A stretch of DNA of 64,000 bases from Roridomyces roridus. Taxonomy: Eukaryota > Basidiomycota > Agaricomycetes > Agaricales > Mycenaceae. The position numbers and the translations under genes are program-made. Positions 21,471 to 33,804 of the stretch are shown in pieces. Under the pieces are notes generated by a model. It was not told the DNA's origin. It did not search any database and was given only the letters and a program-made list of their open reading frames with translations. Within the stretch, counting starts at the first letter, position 1; every line of letters begins with the position of its first letter. Where the stretch lies: positions 2,666,001 through 2,730,000 of the forward strand of contig JARKIF010000005.1 in the NCBI GenBank assembly GCA_029378245.1, in the 5' to 3' direction.

Positions 21471-24400
21471 CTATCCTATAAGCATGCCAGCTACTGCCAG
21501 CTCATCTTCATCCGTATCCACGACCTCCACTTCCTTGTTCCCCTCCCCCTGATCCGTCGGCCACAGCACCAAATCGCCACTCGCAATCAGCTCCGAAACC
21601 TCCTTGGAATTCAGATCCGCCATCTCCCGCACCTTGGCTGGATACGAGGGCAAGTTTGAATAATGCTTCGCCCGCGCCCGCGTCTGCAGAAACTCAAAAT
21701 CACCTGCACAATCCCTCTGATCACCCGGATGCAATGCCGCGTTGTATCGCTTAGCCCGCACGTTTACCGGCGCGTAGATGTGGCGCAGAACCTATTACGC
21801 CATGAGTTTCTAGGCTGAAATGAGGCTGTAAATACTCACCCAAGGACCCAGCTCTTCGTGACGCTCTTGCGGTATAGAAGGCATCGCGATCCCAGGCGCG
21901 AATAACGCCCATTCAGGGACGGTCGCTGGCAACTCTGGATGAACTGGCGGCTCTAAAGGAATCGTCGGACGCGCAGATGGCTTGAGCTCCGTCTTCTCGT
22001 GGCCTATATTGTGCGCCACCAATTCCGCCGGGGCTGTAAACGTCTCATTGCAATCTAACCCTCCATGAGCCAATAAATTGTGATCGTGGTTAGTACCTAC
22101 CCAAACGGGCGCAGTGTATCGTCGCTAGGACGTGTGTCTCGGCGTGCATGCCAAGCTGCTTGTAGTCCGCAAAAGTCTCTCCACAGAGGTCCCACATACA
22201 TGTCTAGAAAACCAATTCAAATCAACAATCATACAGAATCATGTCCACTCACAAAATGCTCATTCGTCTCTTGAGCATGAACCTTGTGCAAATGTGTGAT
22301 CAAATTCTCGAACGAATTCAAGACGCCTTCACACGCGTCCCACATGCACGCAACCTCTTGAATCCTCGAGAACGCCTCAAGCATCGCAGCAGCCTCTTCC
22401 TCATCTGAGGAACAGAAAATAAACACCAATAGCATGAAAAAGCAAGATACAACAGACTCTCGATGTTTTGGTACATTCCTACGGCCGGTCAGCGCTGCGT
22501 AGCTTTCGAGGACGACCCCGTACCTAGCGCACGCCGCCGCTTCCACTCCTCGACATCAATCTCCAGTTCATCGTCCTCCGGCTCCTCCACCACAGGCTCC
22601 TCTCGCATCTTCTCCCGATATCGCTTGACATACTCTGGCGCTGGCGGTACAAGAACGTAACAACCTGGACGGTCAAGGCGTGGGGCCTTGGACGTCTTGT
22701 TATTGGTAGTACTCCGAGCTGCGGTCCCCATGCTGGTAGCAGCCGGAGCTGCGGTCCTTGTCACCAAAGCTTTCCGCGGAGGTGGGCTAGTAGGGAAAAA
22801 CAACGGTACTCGAGGCGGAGGCTGGACTGGTTGGGCTGGTTGGACTGCCGTCGCCCTTGCAGAAGACGCTTGAGAGACCACTGGCACTGGCACTGATACC
22901 GGGACTGGCACTGATACCGGGACTGGCACTGGCATCGGGCATTGCAGTAGGCAACGCTTCAACCCTCGGGGCTTCCACCGCCCGACGCTTCGCATACCGC
23001 ACACTATCCTCCTCGTCTGCGTACAAGCGCCCCTTCCCAAGGGCCTTGAGCACGTCATGCGCTAGGAAGCGCCGGTCAGCATCGTGCGGGGTGCGCTGAT
23101 GGGATGATGACACACGCTGCGCGGGTGGATCGGGGAACGTTGCATCCGGGGCACCCGGGATCTTTGAGTGAATCTCTTGGAATTTCTTGTGCGTGGCCTC
23201 CAAATTGGCTGGCAGAGGATCGGTCAACAACGCCGGCACGCCATTCTGGTTCACAAAGAGAGTGTATTGGACTTTTTCCACAGCGCCGGTCGAAAACAGT
23301 CTTGCGAACGCGTATTGGGCGGGAACACGAATGGCAACGCCGTTGCCGTATTGAACGAAATGAATTTCGCCCAGTGGTCTTTTAAAGACTTTGATCTGTA
23401 CATGCGGGATGTCTAGCGTTGCATGATTGCCCGGCGTGCATTTTTGCCACAGGTTGATCATCGTCAAAAACTTTTCCAGTTTCTTTTCGGCGGTCGTTTT
23501 TGGTGCGGCTTTGGGGTCTGGTTTCGGGGCGGGATTCGAGGGAGCCTGTGATGTGGACGCGACGGGCTTTGAAGGACCCTGCGAGGTGGAAGCAACAGGC
23601 TTTGGAGGACCCTGCGAGGTGGAAACAACGGGCTTCGAAGGAGCCTGCGTCGACACGACGGGCTTTGGAAGAGCCTGCGACGTCGAAACGACGGTCTTTG
23701 GAGGCACCTTCGAGGTAGAAGCAATAGGCTGCGGCTCAAAGACAGGGTTGGGTTTCGGCTTCGTCTGCACCGGAACGTGGGCGAATGGAGATAAGCCATA
23801 GCTCGGAGCTGCCGTCGACTGAAGCGCGTTAGAATGGTGTGATATATAGTAACGAGGGCGGCTTACCTTGAGCACGGAAGGCGCGGGTGGTTGTGAGTTT
23901 AATCTCCAGACAGGCTGAGACCCGGGTGGTGGAGTCGGATGCATCACCGAATTTTGTTGGGGAGCGGATTGGCGGCGGGTTTCTTGTCCATTGGGCAGCC
24001 TCTGAGGTTGAGGTTGATGCTGATGCTGGGGTTGGGATGGAGGTCGAGGGGGTGCGGAGAGTCGATGCTGCGTCGACTGGGATTCGGACGGTGCCCGTGA
24101 CTGCGACGGGGCAGCTGACGGCATACGAATTGGTGGTGGTGGTGGTGGCTGCTGGTGAGGAATCGTGGGTGAATACTGAGCGTGTCCGTAGTTTTGGTTT
24201 GGTTGTTGGCTCATGGACTGTGGCTCATGCCGAGATTGTTGGTTCGCGGAAACGTATGGGGGAGTGGCACTATGTCTTTGTCGTGGATTCGACTGGACGA
24301 ACATCTGCGCTGCAAATGCACCCTGCTGCGACTGCTGCCACTCTTGCCCGGCTTGAGGGGTACATTAGTTTGGGCGCAAAGGAGACGGGGAGGACCGACG

Positions 24401-25042
24401 TTGCTGAGGTCGATGATGCGCTGGCTGGTAAGCCGGATGCTGAGATTGACGGCTTGTACCGGCATAATTGGCTTGATACGACTATCCAGAGACATTATTA
24501 GTACCACCGATCGAGACGATTCTCGAGTAAAACGCACCGTCTGGTGGCTAGGACCAGCGTGATTTGTCTGATATGACGCGGACGGCCCAGCTCGACCATT
24601 GGGGCTCGGCACCTCTTCTATTCTGGCACTCAACGGGGGTTCGACATAATTCAACATCTGAGGACCCGACGACGCGTTTGAATCATGGAAGGTAAGCATT
24701 GGCCTAGGATATCATCGTAAATAAGCAGTCTCTCCGCCCAAGGAACGACTTGCTTTTGCTGGGGCTGCTGCTGCATGGCCATCCACATGCGTCTTGGTGG
24801 CTCGATGTCAGTGAACAGAACACGGAAAGACGGCGATAATACACGCACTGGGCTTCCTGTCCTTCCTGCATTTTCCGTAAGAGGTCCGCCTCCATCTGCC
24901 TGAACTGGAAGTTTTGTCTGCCCTGCTCGTTGGCTTGTCGGGCCATGTTGAGCGCGTGCTGCGCCTGCTCGATGCGGTCCTGGTTCATTTGATATGTTTC
25001 GTCGTCATAACCATGGGTAAGTTGGTGGTTGCCACCAGACAT
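21471..25042 (-). CDS. Pro/Gln-rich protein with three C-terminal C2H2-type zinc fingers
   Basis: The start at 25042 (MSGGNHQL) opens a coiled Gln-rich segment. It continues through Pro/Gln-rich sequence, a coding minisatellite (23490-23720, repeats like KPVVSTSQAP), then a compact conserved-looking domain (EKKLEKFLTMINLWQKCTP...RPLGEIHFVQYGNGVAIRVPAQYAFARLF). At the C-terminus are three C2H2-like fingers: CMWDACEGVLNSFENLITHLHKVH, CMWDLCGETFADYKQLGMHAETH, and a weaker DCNETFTAPAELVAHNIGH. The end is acidic (VVDTDEDE) at 21471. Several short introns join these parts, including one with branch site ACTAAT near 24380. A one-base frame break lies near 22940, next to a 24-bp repeat array. A nuclear DNA- or chromatin-binding role is plausible but unproven. 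I cannot assign a family. Confidence 0.6.
22855..22935. repeat. Short coding tandem array (about 24-bp units)
   Basis: GGCACTGGCACTGATACCGG-type units are repeated about three times with internal GGCACT repeats. Read in the downstream frame they give alternating Pro-Val/Ser-Val. They sit beside the frame break in the C2H2 gene, which suggests replication or assembly slippage. Confidence 0.65.
23490..23720. repeat. Coding minisatellite in the C2H2 zinc-finger gene
   Basis: About six imperfect units of 36-45 bp encode variants of (P/S)KPV(V/A)STSQ(A/G)P on the minus strand. Units differ by substitutions and by loss of a codon or two. Arrays like this change in copy number between strains. Confidence 0.7.
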
Positions 25043-25294
25043 GAAAGACGAGGCAGGAGGCAGGAGAGGTAGAGGCGAACCAAACAAGCATCACTCATCA
25101 AACGCGCTCGTGATAACGCGAAACGCGCATTTTCGATTTCGTGGTGAACTACATTACACTCTAATACGGGGATACAGGAAGGCCACACTATAGGGATATT
25201 AAAATACCGATAGATATCTTCCCAACTGGCTGCATGCATGTATCATACCAGGGTGTAGGTCGTCATAAAAATTATCCGTCACAAGTAAATTTCG

Positions 25295-27727
25295 TTATCG
25301 AGACAGTTCGCTACGCGCGCGAATCTTGGCGCCGTTGTAGTAAATGTATATTGGGCTGGAAAGTCCAGTCAGTAAACAGCGGGTGGCCAAGTAAAAAGAC
25401 CTACAAGGGGATACCGAGAAGGATAGCCAAACCTGTAGGTACATAAGCCTCACGGAACAGCGGCGAAGAAAAGACATGCCGCCGAGGAGCGAGTTCCCGC
25501 CACCATATCCCATAGCGTGGAACATCGGCGTGGCGAAAAGCGGAAAAGCAAATCCGAATAGAGAACGAAATACAGACGCCGCAGACAACGCGCTCGCCGC
25601 GTACCTAAAAAATTCGGTATTTTTCAAGCTGACAACAGACATAAATACCTAAATGTGTCCACGAGGTAAAGCTGAATGGGCAGGCTAACCAACAGTCAGT
25701 TGACCGACATCACAACTTGACGAACACGCACTATGTAGTCATCATGCCTGCAAGAGATGAGTGTACTTCTATCACCAGAAGTCGACAACGTACCGCATCC
25801 AAAGATCCCTGGCATAAATCGTATCAGTATGCTTCCGCGGAAACTTTTGTCGAGACGGACCTGATCCGATAATTGGCATTATCCAGTGAACCTTGGCCTG
25901 CGCTGACCATCCAAACCAGCTTCAAGCACAGTTTAACGTGGGATAAACTCGGAAGCGCTCTCACTCACAACAAGCCAATCGGAACGATCAGCGACCCAAC
26001 GATGAGAGCAGGGATACGCATCTCTGGCGTCCCTTTGCCGCCATTCTTCTCGGCAAGCTAGAAGCGAATGAGTGTTGGCTCAAAGTAGTTGCTATATCAC
26101 TTACTCTGAGGTAGAGCTCGTTACCAGCCTTGGCACTGAAGCCGGTGGCTGCAGAAAGTGAGTCTATGAAACCGCGAGGCTCTTGCCACATACCAGCGAA
26201 GAATCCAACCCCCAGTCCAATGTAGGTGAGACCGCTGGTTCCAGTATTGAAACCATACACCTCGGTGAAGAGCGCGCTGAAGACCGTGAACATGAGATAG
26301 TCTGGCTTCCCTTAGCTTGTATCCGAAAAACCGGTCTTATCACTCACAAATCCCGTACATGCTGTGAAAAAGGTCAGCAACAAGAGATGCAGTCAGAGAG
26401 AAAACTCACAAGGCCATATAAAGACTGAGCATAAAGCAAATGAGACTCCTGGTGAGGAGAATGGCAGGCCGGCTGAGATTGACCCAGAGGTAGTGCAGCT
26501 TGCTGCCATGCTCAGCCTCTAGCACCGGATGACCTACAGCAGCTTTTTCGGGATCCCCAGACTTTTTAGCCCTGCGTAGTCGGATATACGGCGCATATGA
26601 TTCCTTCAGGACGGGTACCCCGATGACCGCTGACAAGCCCGACAATGCTGTGAACGCCCGTGTTAGAGAGCGCGGACAAACAGAAATAGGAGTATTTCTC
26701 ACCAGCGACCAAGACGAAGACATATTTAATACCTATCGTCTCGGTTATGAAGCCGCCAGCAATCGGGCCGACAACTAAGGTCCCAGCACGTCAGAGGAAT
26801 ATGAAAAGTCGCACAAAAGAAGCCTACCGGGTCCAATGAGCGGACCAAGACTGAATATAGCCATAGCCGCGGCACGGTCGCGTTCAGAGAACAAGTCACT
26901 GACAACACCGCCTCCAATAGCTATCGGAGCGCTACCAGAGAATCCAGCTATTCGCAAAATATGAGCTCGTGTAGTCGTGTAACAAATTGAATCGTACCCA
27001 AGAACCGGAAACCTAGCATCGAGCCCGTGGTCGGGGAAAATGCACACCCCAGGTTGAAACCCAGTGTGAATACCGCAGCAATATGCAACACCCATCTCCT
27101 GCATCAGAACGCGTAGATGAGAAAAAACTCGGAGATTACTACGGCAAAGTACGTACCGTCCGTACATCTCCTACGACAATAGTCAATCTTCCGTAAAAGC
27201 GCGTCATTCGGGCGGACATACCGACAAGGGGGCCATAAATAGCGGCTATTAGGCCATTAGGGAGCTGCTGATAAGATGGAACGCCATCACTCACCCCAAT
27301 AGCGAAAGATATCAAGAAGATGGACAGGGTCATAGCGATTAACGTCTGGTTCGTTATTCCATACTTGATAGCGATTTCTGGCAACCCCGGAGCCATGATA
27401 CTGGACGAAAGAGGGGGCACAAAGGTATACAACGAAACCTTGAAACCAAATCGTTCATTTCACTCGAAAAGAAAAGTATGCAAAGAAACTCACAATCGCA
27501 GTAGACGCCCACTTTTTTCGACCAGACCAATTCCTCGGGTTTTCCGGGTCATCTTGCCAATCGTCCTCCGCTTGCTCCAGGAGCTCCTCTTTTTTGTCCT
27601 CGGGAATGGCAGAGGGGCCGCGTCCAGGATGTTCGGAGTCGGGCACCTTTACCGTCGCGTGCGCGGATTGCGACTCGAGCTCGTCAACTACGGGAACGTT
27701 GGTGAGCGAGCTGCTACCAGAGGCCAT
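25295..27727 (-). CDS. MFS transporter, DHA1-type drug:H+ antiporter family
   Basis: The start at 27727 (MASGSSSLTNV) leads to an acidic cytosolic N-terminus containing DDPENPRNWSGRKKW, the signature just before TM1 of fungal 12-spanner DHA1 carriers. Downstream exons encode the expected membrane segments and loops. These include TFVPPLSSSIMAPGLPEIA, NLGCAFSPTTGSMLGFRFL, the long motif GGGVVSDLFSERDRAAAMAIFSLGPLIGP, and near the end YAASALSAASVFRSLFGFAFPLFA then YIYYNGAKIRARSELSR (stop 25295). The gene is cut by ten or so small introns, many in membrane segments. I did not resolve all junctions, and the junction near 25480 is unclear. It is likely a plasma-membrane exporter of toxic compounds or metabolites. 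The substrate cannot be told. Confidence 0.85.
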
Positions 27728-27909
27728 GGGAGGCTGCTTGCGGGTGAACAGAAAAAGCGACGAAGCACATGGTACATATAGTAGCAGGTCAACAAAGCAG
27801 CAATGAGTAAGGTCAGTCCGGTTCGGAGTCACACTGTGACATCGGGTCATCCTCGACGCGGAAATAAAAATACAATGTCGAATTCGACGAGGACAAGAAA
27901 TACATCTAC

Positions 27910-30607
27910 TCAGCTTGTAAGCAGTTCCTCTACCATCGCAACCAAGTCCGCCTTCTTCTTTCCAGACACAGACATCCCTTTACTCTTGATGAACGGCTCC
28001 AACAAGAGTTAGCCGCGGCGATCACAGGTTTCGGCCGAAAACATACCTTCATCTGGTCCATAGTCAGCTACATTACTAGGTTAGCTTGCTATGAAAGGCT
28101 AGAACAACGAAACTTACCTTGTTAAGTTTACCCTCCGAAAATTTACTCCTAATCTCCGTCTCCATCACGTCCATGTCCATGTCCGTGTCCTGCCAAACGA
28201 GTGAATCCCAGATCTCTCCATAACCAGCTTCCACTCACCGCCTTGCGTTTCGTGCCCGCCTTGGCCGGTTTCTCTTTCTCCTTCTTGGCCGTTTCAAAGG
28301 ATATAGCCGCCTCGTCGTTGGCAACAGCCCTCTTCCACGCTTCCACAAGGTTCCCCACGCGCTAGAGTTACGCGTTCAGAGCTAGCACCGAAACGGAAAA
28401 ACAAGCCCTCAAACCCTGTGTATCATATCCAGATCCGGCGCACTGAGGTCTTCAAACTCTTCTGGATTGAATTCCTCGCCAAACGCCATCGCTTGCAATT
28501 GCGCGTTGTGGAACGCCAACGCCGGATTCGGGTAGGAATCCGGTGGATATGCGCCATTCTTCACGGACAATTTGTCGATCCAGGCCCGCGCAGCATCTTT
28601 GACGGATTCGGAAGCTGGGCAGGAATTAGCAGGTCTCGCTAGGAAAGAAGACACCGCACCTCGAGCACCTCTCTCAACAGCCGCACTACGAATATCATCC
28701 GCAAACGGCAGTGGTATCAAGTGGAACCCCGCAGGATCAGTCCACCCCGCCTCGTCCACTCTCTCTTCCTGCGGCAACAAAGCGTAAAACATGGGTGTTG
28801 TGTTCCTCCTCGTCACACCAAGCGCCAACGCAATCTTTTTCTTCTTCGCCATCGACTTGAGGAGCGCGCTGAACGTCCGTTTGCTTCCAGAAAAAGACTG
28901 TATCTGTGAGAATCATGCGGGCAGACAACGCAGGTCACCTACCATCTCATTGGGATAGATAAAATTCGAATGCTTGACATTATCGCCGAATTCTAGCTCG
29001 GACAAATCCTTGAACCCAAGCAGTTTCAAGCCTGAGAAAGGGTTAATCTAGTGCATCCAGACCGGGAGAGAACAAACCCGGTTCACGTCCCAAGGTGCGG
29101 AAAGTCTTTATGTCCTCGGCCGAGTAGAATGGCTGCGAAAAAAAAATGAGAAAGGCACACGGTGGGATGAACACTTACCCGTTGACCGGGCTTGACGACT
29201 CTCTTGCCCGGATCCTCGCCCTCTGCACCCGTCCCACCGCTTGTCCCATAGACCATTTTGGTTCTATCGACTTCTGCTTGTCGACCCTGGTACATTATCA
29301 AAAAACCGTCGATACCAGACCAAAAGCGCTCACCTCATCGACGTAGACCGTCCTCGTCGTCACGACTTCCATACGCTCACCGAGGTCGAAAAAGTACTTG
29401 TACGATCCCCTCTTTTGCTCCGTGACGAGCGAGTATCTGCGGCACGTCAAGAACCCAGGTTTACGCGCTTCACAACACGCACCCTTTGACCCCAATAGTG
29501 AAATCCTTTGCAAGCTCGAAGGGGATACTGAACAGCGCGCGTTTCGGCGACTCGTGGAAGCGCATCTGCATAAGCAAGTCTTCGATACGAGATATGGAGA
29601 TGGATTCGGGCAAGACAGAAGGATCAGCTGGGTCGACATCGTCCTCGTCCACGAGGCTATCAGGCAGCAGAACCGACTGTCACTGAATGAGTCTGGGTCC
29701 TGGAGGACAGTTTATCACATACAGAGTAGAATTTCGACACGTCGAAAGGCTTGTCCGGGGTGCTAATAAAGAAAGGCTCGACTGTTACCCCGGCTTGGGT
29801 CAGATCAATGAGAGTCGTCCGGGAAGAGTTTTTCAGCTGTTTGCTGCCTGCCCCAGGATGCGGGTCGTCCTCGTTGGTAATCAAAAAGACTCTCTTGGTC
29901 GCGGTCTTTGGCGCGCTATTTGACGGTCAGAGCGACCCAATGGCGAGTAAGGTCACTCACCCGTCGCGTATAACCCAGTTACAGCTCGTGAACACGTCGC
30001 CCATGGGCACTCTCTTGCCATCAGTCATAGGGGGGAAGTTGCTTTCCAGCTCATGAGGATCTTCGCGGAAAGCTACGCGACTCATTTAACATGAGTTCTC
30101 AGTAGAGACAAGAAACACACCATCCAGTAATTGAATCAACTCTTGAATCTTGGGTGCGCTGAGAGGGCCAATAGGCTGGTACACATAGCAATTCCGCTTG
30201 ATCTCTGAGCCCTGCGTGCGGCTCGTGGACTCTGCTTTCCGCGTCTTTTGCATAGAATAAGTCCTTGAGCGCGGAGGTAGCCAAAACGCATCTCACCGTA
30301 TTGAAGAGAAGGATGCCGACAAGGTCGTTGGGCCCGACAATAACCTTCTTTTTCTGAATCTGCATGGCAGCGTCGAGGGCCGTGTAGGCATGACACGTCT
30401 TGACTTTGGGATCGTTGGGGTCTTCACGGAGCTCGAGCATGGACTCTGAGCAGTCGATGCAGAACAGAATGACATCCTTCTTGCTTTCGAGGTGCTGTGA
30501 AACACGGTGAGTGGCATCGCGGGGGCTCCAGCGCGACTCACCGAAAGGTCTTGAAGCTCGTCCTCTTCCTCTTCGTCAATCTTGTTCCACTCGTCGTAAG
30601 GAGGCAT
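27910..30607 (-). CDS. KU70: ATP-dependent DNA helicase II subunit Ku70
   Basis: The start at 30607 (MPPYDEWNKIDEEEEDEL) is followed, after an intron, by a von Willebrand A-like core beginning DVILFCIDCSESM and containing CHAYTALDAAMQIQKKKVIVGPNDLVGILLFNT and RVFLITNEDDPHPG. The middle exons give the Ku beta-barrel with its DNA-encircling arm (SLLPDSLVDEDDVDPADPSVLPES...; KPGQRV). The C-terminus is a SAP-type helix pair (EPFIKSKGMSVSGKKKADLVAMVEELLTS) ending at 27910. Ku70 with Ku80 binds DNA ends for non-homologous end joining and telomere protection. There are about a dozen short introns. It shares a 64-bp divergent promoter region with the PP2A activator. Confidence 0.92.
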
Positions 30608-30671
30608 GGTGGTGGTTGTGGCCAAAAGTTGCCGACGCGATCTGATTCACAAACACACACCACCGCGACTC
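30608..30671. promoter_or_regulatory. 64-bp divergent intergenic region (Ku70 / PTPA)
   Basis: Only 64 bp separate the two start codons. Both promoters and at least part of both 5' leaders must overlap or extend into the neighbouring gene. No TATA box is evident. Confidence 0.6.
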
Positions 30672-31905
30672 ATGGCACGCCTCCGAGAAATAGCCCTCAG
30701 TGACATCCCTGACCTCGAATTACCGTCTCTGAAAATCCACACCGACGAGGATGTTGCCACCTGGCAGAAATCTCGTTCATACCGAGACTACGCCATATTT
30801 CTGGGCCGATTGAACGAGTCCGTCGTAGGGATGGGCATTCCTGCGCCCAACGAGGTCGTTCGACCGGCCATCTCCAAACTTCTAGCTCTACTCGACTCGC
30901 TGGATGCTTGGATCGACGAGATTCCCGCTCAAGCGTCGCCTCAGCGGTTCGGCAACCTCGCTTTCAGAACATGGGGACGGCGTCTTGAACAGGTATATAT
31001 CATCTCACTTGCCAGTCCATTCAAATGAGAATTAATCCAGGAAAGCGAATCCCTGCTAGCGCGCCTCCTGCCGCCCGAATACACCACTGTAATCCCGCAC
31101 ATCAAGCCCTATCTGCTGACGGCGTTCGGGTCTTTCGGGCGCATGGACTACGGGACGGGCCATGAAGCCTCTTTCGCGCTTTTCCTTCTATGTCTCACTC
31201 TGACCCGTTTCCTACAACCGGTGCCAGAGGAGGAGCGCGACATCGTTCTGATCGTCTTTCCCCGATACCTCCGCCTATGCTGGAGGCTGCAAGACGTATA
31301 CCGGCTCGAGCCTGCCGGCAGCCATGGAGTATGGGGCCTCGACGATTCGTCGTTCCTCGGCTATATCTTTGGGAGTGGCCAACTGCGAGGTCCGCTCCAC
31401 GCTTTTATATTCCCTCATTCTCAAAGTCTTCTAGACCAAACCGACATCCCCGTCTCCGCGGTGCTGCACCCTCCTTTGCCAGACACCAATCTATACTTTC
31501 TCTCCATCACGCGCATCCACCAAGTCAAACATGGCCCGTTTCACGAGCACTCTTCCCAGCTTCACTCCATCGCCACGGGCGTACCGAATTGGGGCAAAGT
31601 CAACTCGGGGTTATTCAAGATGTACGAGGTACATGCCCGTTTTCTCTGTTACTGTATTTTCGCTGATCTCGATTGTACAGGCTGAAGTCCTGGGCAAACG
31701 CGTGGTAGTCCAGCACATCCCTCTCGGTGGACTCTTACAGTGGGATGCCGCCGCGCAACCACAAGCCAGTAGTCCTGCCACTGTCGCGCCCGCTGCGACT
31801 CGTGCTCCCTGGGCTTCCTCCATGCCACCACCGACCACAGTCCCAGTGTCCTCCTGGTATTCTACACCATTACCACTGAGCCGTCCTTCGAATAGACCAT
31901 TGTAA
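30672..31905 (+). CDS. PP2A activator / phosphotyrosyl phosphatase activator (PTPA, Rrd-type)
   Basis: Four exons: 30672-30992, 31041-31389, 31435-31628 and 31681-31905. The protein shows the PTPA landmarks in order: FGNLAFRTWGRRLEQ, YLLTAFGSFGRMDYGTGHEASFALFLLCL, the hydrophobic FPRYLRLCWRLQDVYRLEPAGSHGVWGLDD, and near the C-terminus [32 protein letters not shown]. These peptidyl-prolyl isomerase-like proteins reactivate PP2A catalytic subunits. Yeast has two, Rrd1 and Rrd2, and I cannot tell which this resembles more. The C-terminal tail is Pro/Ala/Ser-rich, as in Rrd2-like fungal proteins. The second intron uses a GTCCGC donor, one of several GTC donors in this window. Confidence 0.93.
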
Positions 31906-31990
31906 TAGATTCTTGTATTCGCACGACATGTATCCCTATCCAAGAAGAAATTATTTGTATCGTCTATGGTATCATTTCATTGGTATTCCT

Positions 31991-33270
31991 TCACGCCGAC
32001 GCCGCCACCTGCGTCGGACGGTCAAACGGCCCTGCAATGCGCTCCAACCTATCCCGTCCGAGGTAGCTGGTGAGATACCGATAAGGCGGGTAAAACTGCC
32101 AAGTCGTCCACAAGAAGAATCGGCTGTGTTTGGCGGTAATCGTATCGTAGTCCACTGCATGAAAATGAATCAACTGTGCGCGTATTCCAAGCTCAAAGAT
32201 ATACGATTCAATTTCGCACGCAGCTCGAGCCAGGTTTGAGTCACGTCGGTGAGAATAACGTCGACCTCCCATCGGACAGCCTGCGGATATTGGTGAGAAC
32301 AGTAAGGCTTTAAGAGGGCGCTACCTCTATCATATGATGCGGCTCATTCACCGTCCAGACCATGACCTTCTTGCCAGCCGCCTTGCACTCCTTCCGGAAC
32401 CTGCGGGAGTCCTGAATAACTAGCTGCGGAGGGAAGACGTAGGCGACGTACCGTTCACCATCCTTGGACGTAAGCGCGGCGAAAGCCACACTGAACACCT
32501 CGCAATCGTCCCAAAAGTACTGACGCGCCAGAGCAGTCGATTCGCCAATGTAAGACCGACGGCAGTAAGGCAACTGCTGCTTCGCGGGCCCAAGAAAGTT
32601 CGGATGCCACAAACCCAGCAAAATCCTCGGCGCAAGCCTCGTCTCCCACTCTGGATGGGCCGAAATGATTTTATGCATAAGCGCAAAGAGCCGCGAGGGC
32701 GTGTTCTGGGCCTTGACGTCGACATTAAAGCTAACGTGCTGGTTCTCCGGCTGCAGGGGATGAGCGCGGAGGGGGAGAGGGAGAATTACAGAGCACGCAC
32801 CAGCATTAAGAGGGCAATGGTCTCTTGGAAGGTCGGAATGGCCTGGCGCGGCTCCTTGGTCGTACGGGCGTGCTCCATACCGTCCGGACCGTACCACTGC
32901 CTCTCCTTGATAGCGCCCTTGGTGTTGGTCGTCCTCCCCAGTTCAGGATCATGGAACATAACCACCACATCGTCTATCGAAACGTGGACGTCTGGCGGGG
33001 TGTTACGAGGACCGGTTTTTATACTCGGGACACTCAATGACCGCTCTCGATGCCTTCTGCGCCGTCACGGATGGCAGCCTCGAAACTTGCGAGCGTGTTC
33101 TCTGGAAGCGGGCAGAGGCCTGATTTTTGCTTGAGCCTCGACAAGGGGATGACCTGGACAGGATACTGACTCCACGGTGTCCGTAGCATTCTGGATACAA
33201 ATTTCAGTCAACTGGGATGTATGCAGAGCGCGAGCAGCCGACCTGGCAAATTTCTGGTGGTAGCAGACAT
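31991..33270 (-). CDS. Glycerophosphodiester phosphodiesterase (GDPD family)
   Basis: The start at 33270 gives MSATTRNLPE, joined across a 52-nt intron to CYGHRG, then across a 51-nt intron to ASARF and PENTLASFEAAIRDGAEGIES. Further conserved parts are DVHVSIDDVVVMFHDPELGRTT (metal ligands and general acid), FNVDVK, a C-terminal VMVWTVNEPHHMIE, and WEVDVILTD. It hydrolyses glycerophosphodiesters to glycerol-3-phosphate and an alcohol. The extra C-terminal segment with RFFLWTTWQFYPP is typical of fungal soluble or ER-associated members. One base appears to be missing near 33104-33107, where CC would need to be CCC to keep PENT in frame. It ends 85 bp from the stop of the convergent PTPA gene. 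Confidence 0.9.
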
Positions 33271-33804
33271 TATAGTTCGTCTTGAGGTGGAGGCGACTCG
33301 GAGGAGAGAGAAGAGCCGGGAAGAAGAGCGTAACATCCAACGTGTCCTGCTGATCCTCAAACAGGGAAGAAACAGGAGCGGCGGAACGTGCGATGACTGG
33401 CGACGAATAATTAATTGTCTCTTCTAAATTTAGGTCCATCCGTCTCCGTGTATGTACCCGACCTGGTCCTCAACACCCGGCGGTCAAGGAATTTATTATT
33501 CAGTGAACAACCAAGCGACAAATTCTACTACGAAATGGCCACCAATAGTCGACGTTCTCTCGCTCGACTTGAACAACTTGAAGTGGGACGGGAACCGATC
33601 CAGTCTACCCGTTGTTGTAAAGTCAAGGGGGAATCCCAATCGAGTTCCTTCCGAGAGATATGTCACTGTGGTAACGAAACGTGAACTGGGCAGGGTCGCG
33701 GCTGGTCGCAGAGAAACTTGATGTAACCGAGGCCCACTGACTACACCCCGCAAGGTTCCTTGCTACGACCCGGTTGCCTGGAAGGGGTTTTCAGCCAGAC
33801 AACC
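33271..33804. other. Intergenic region, no supported gene
   Basis: A plus-strand frame of 89 codons (33452-33721) exists but has no recognisable motif, no clear splice partners and no homologue in the window. The region more likely holds the GDPD promoter and the 3' flank of the APH-like gene. Confidence 0.4.

Noticed and set aside
33452..33721. Plus-strand 89-codon frame between GDPD and the APH-like gene
   Set aside because: No recognisable motif, no splice partners, no paralogue, and it lies where promoters are expected.
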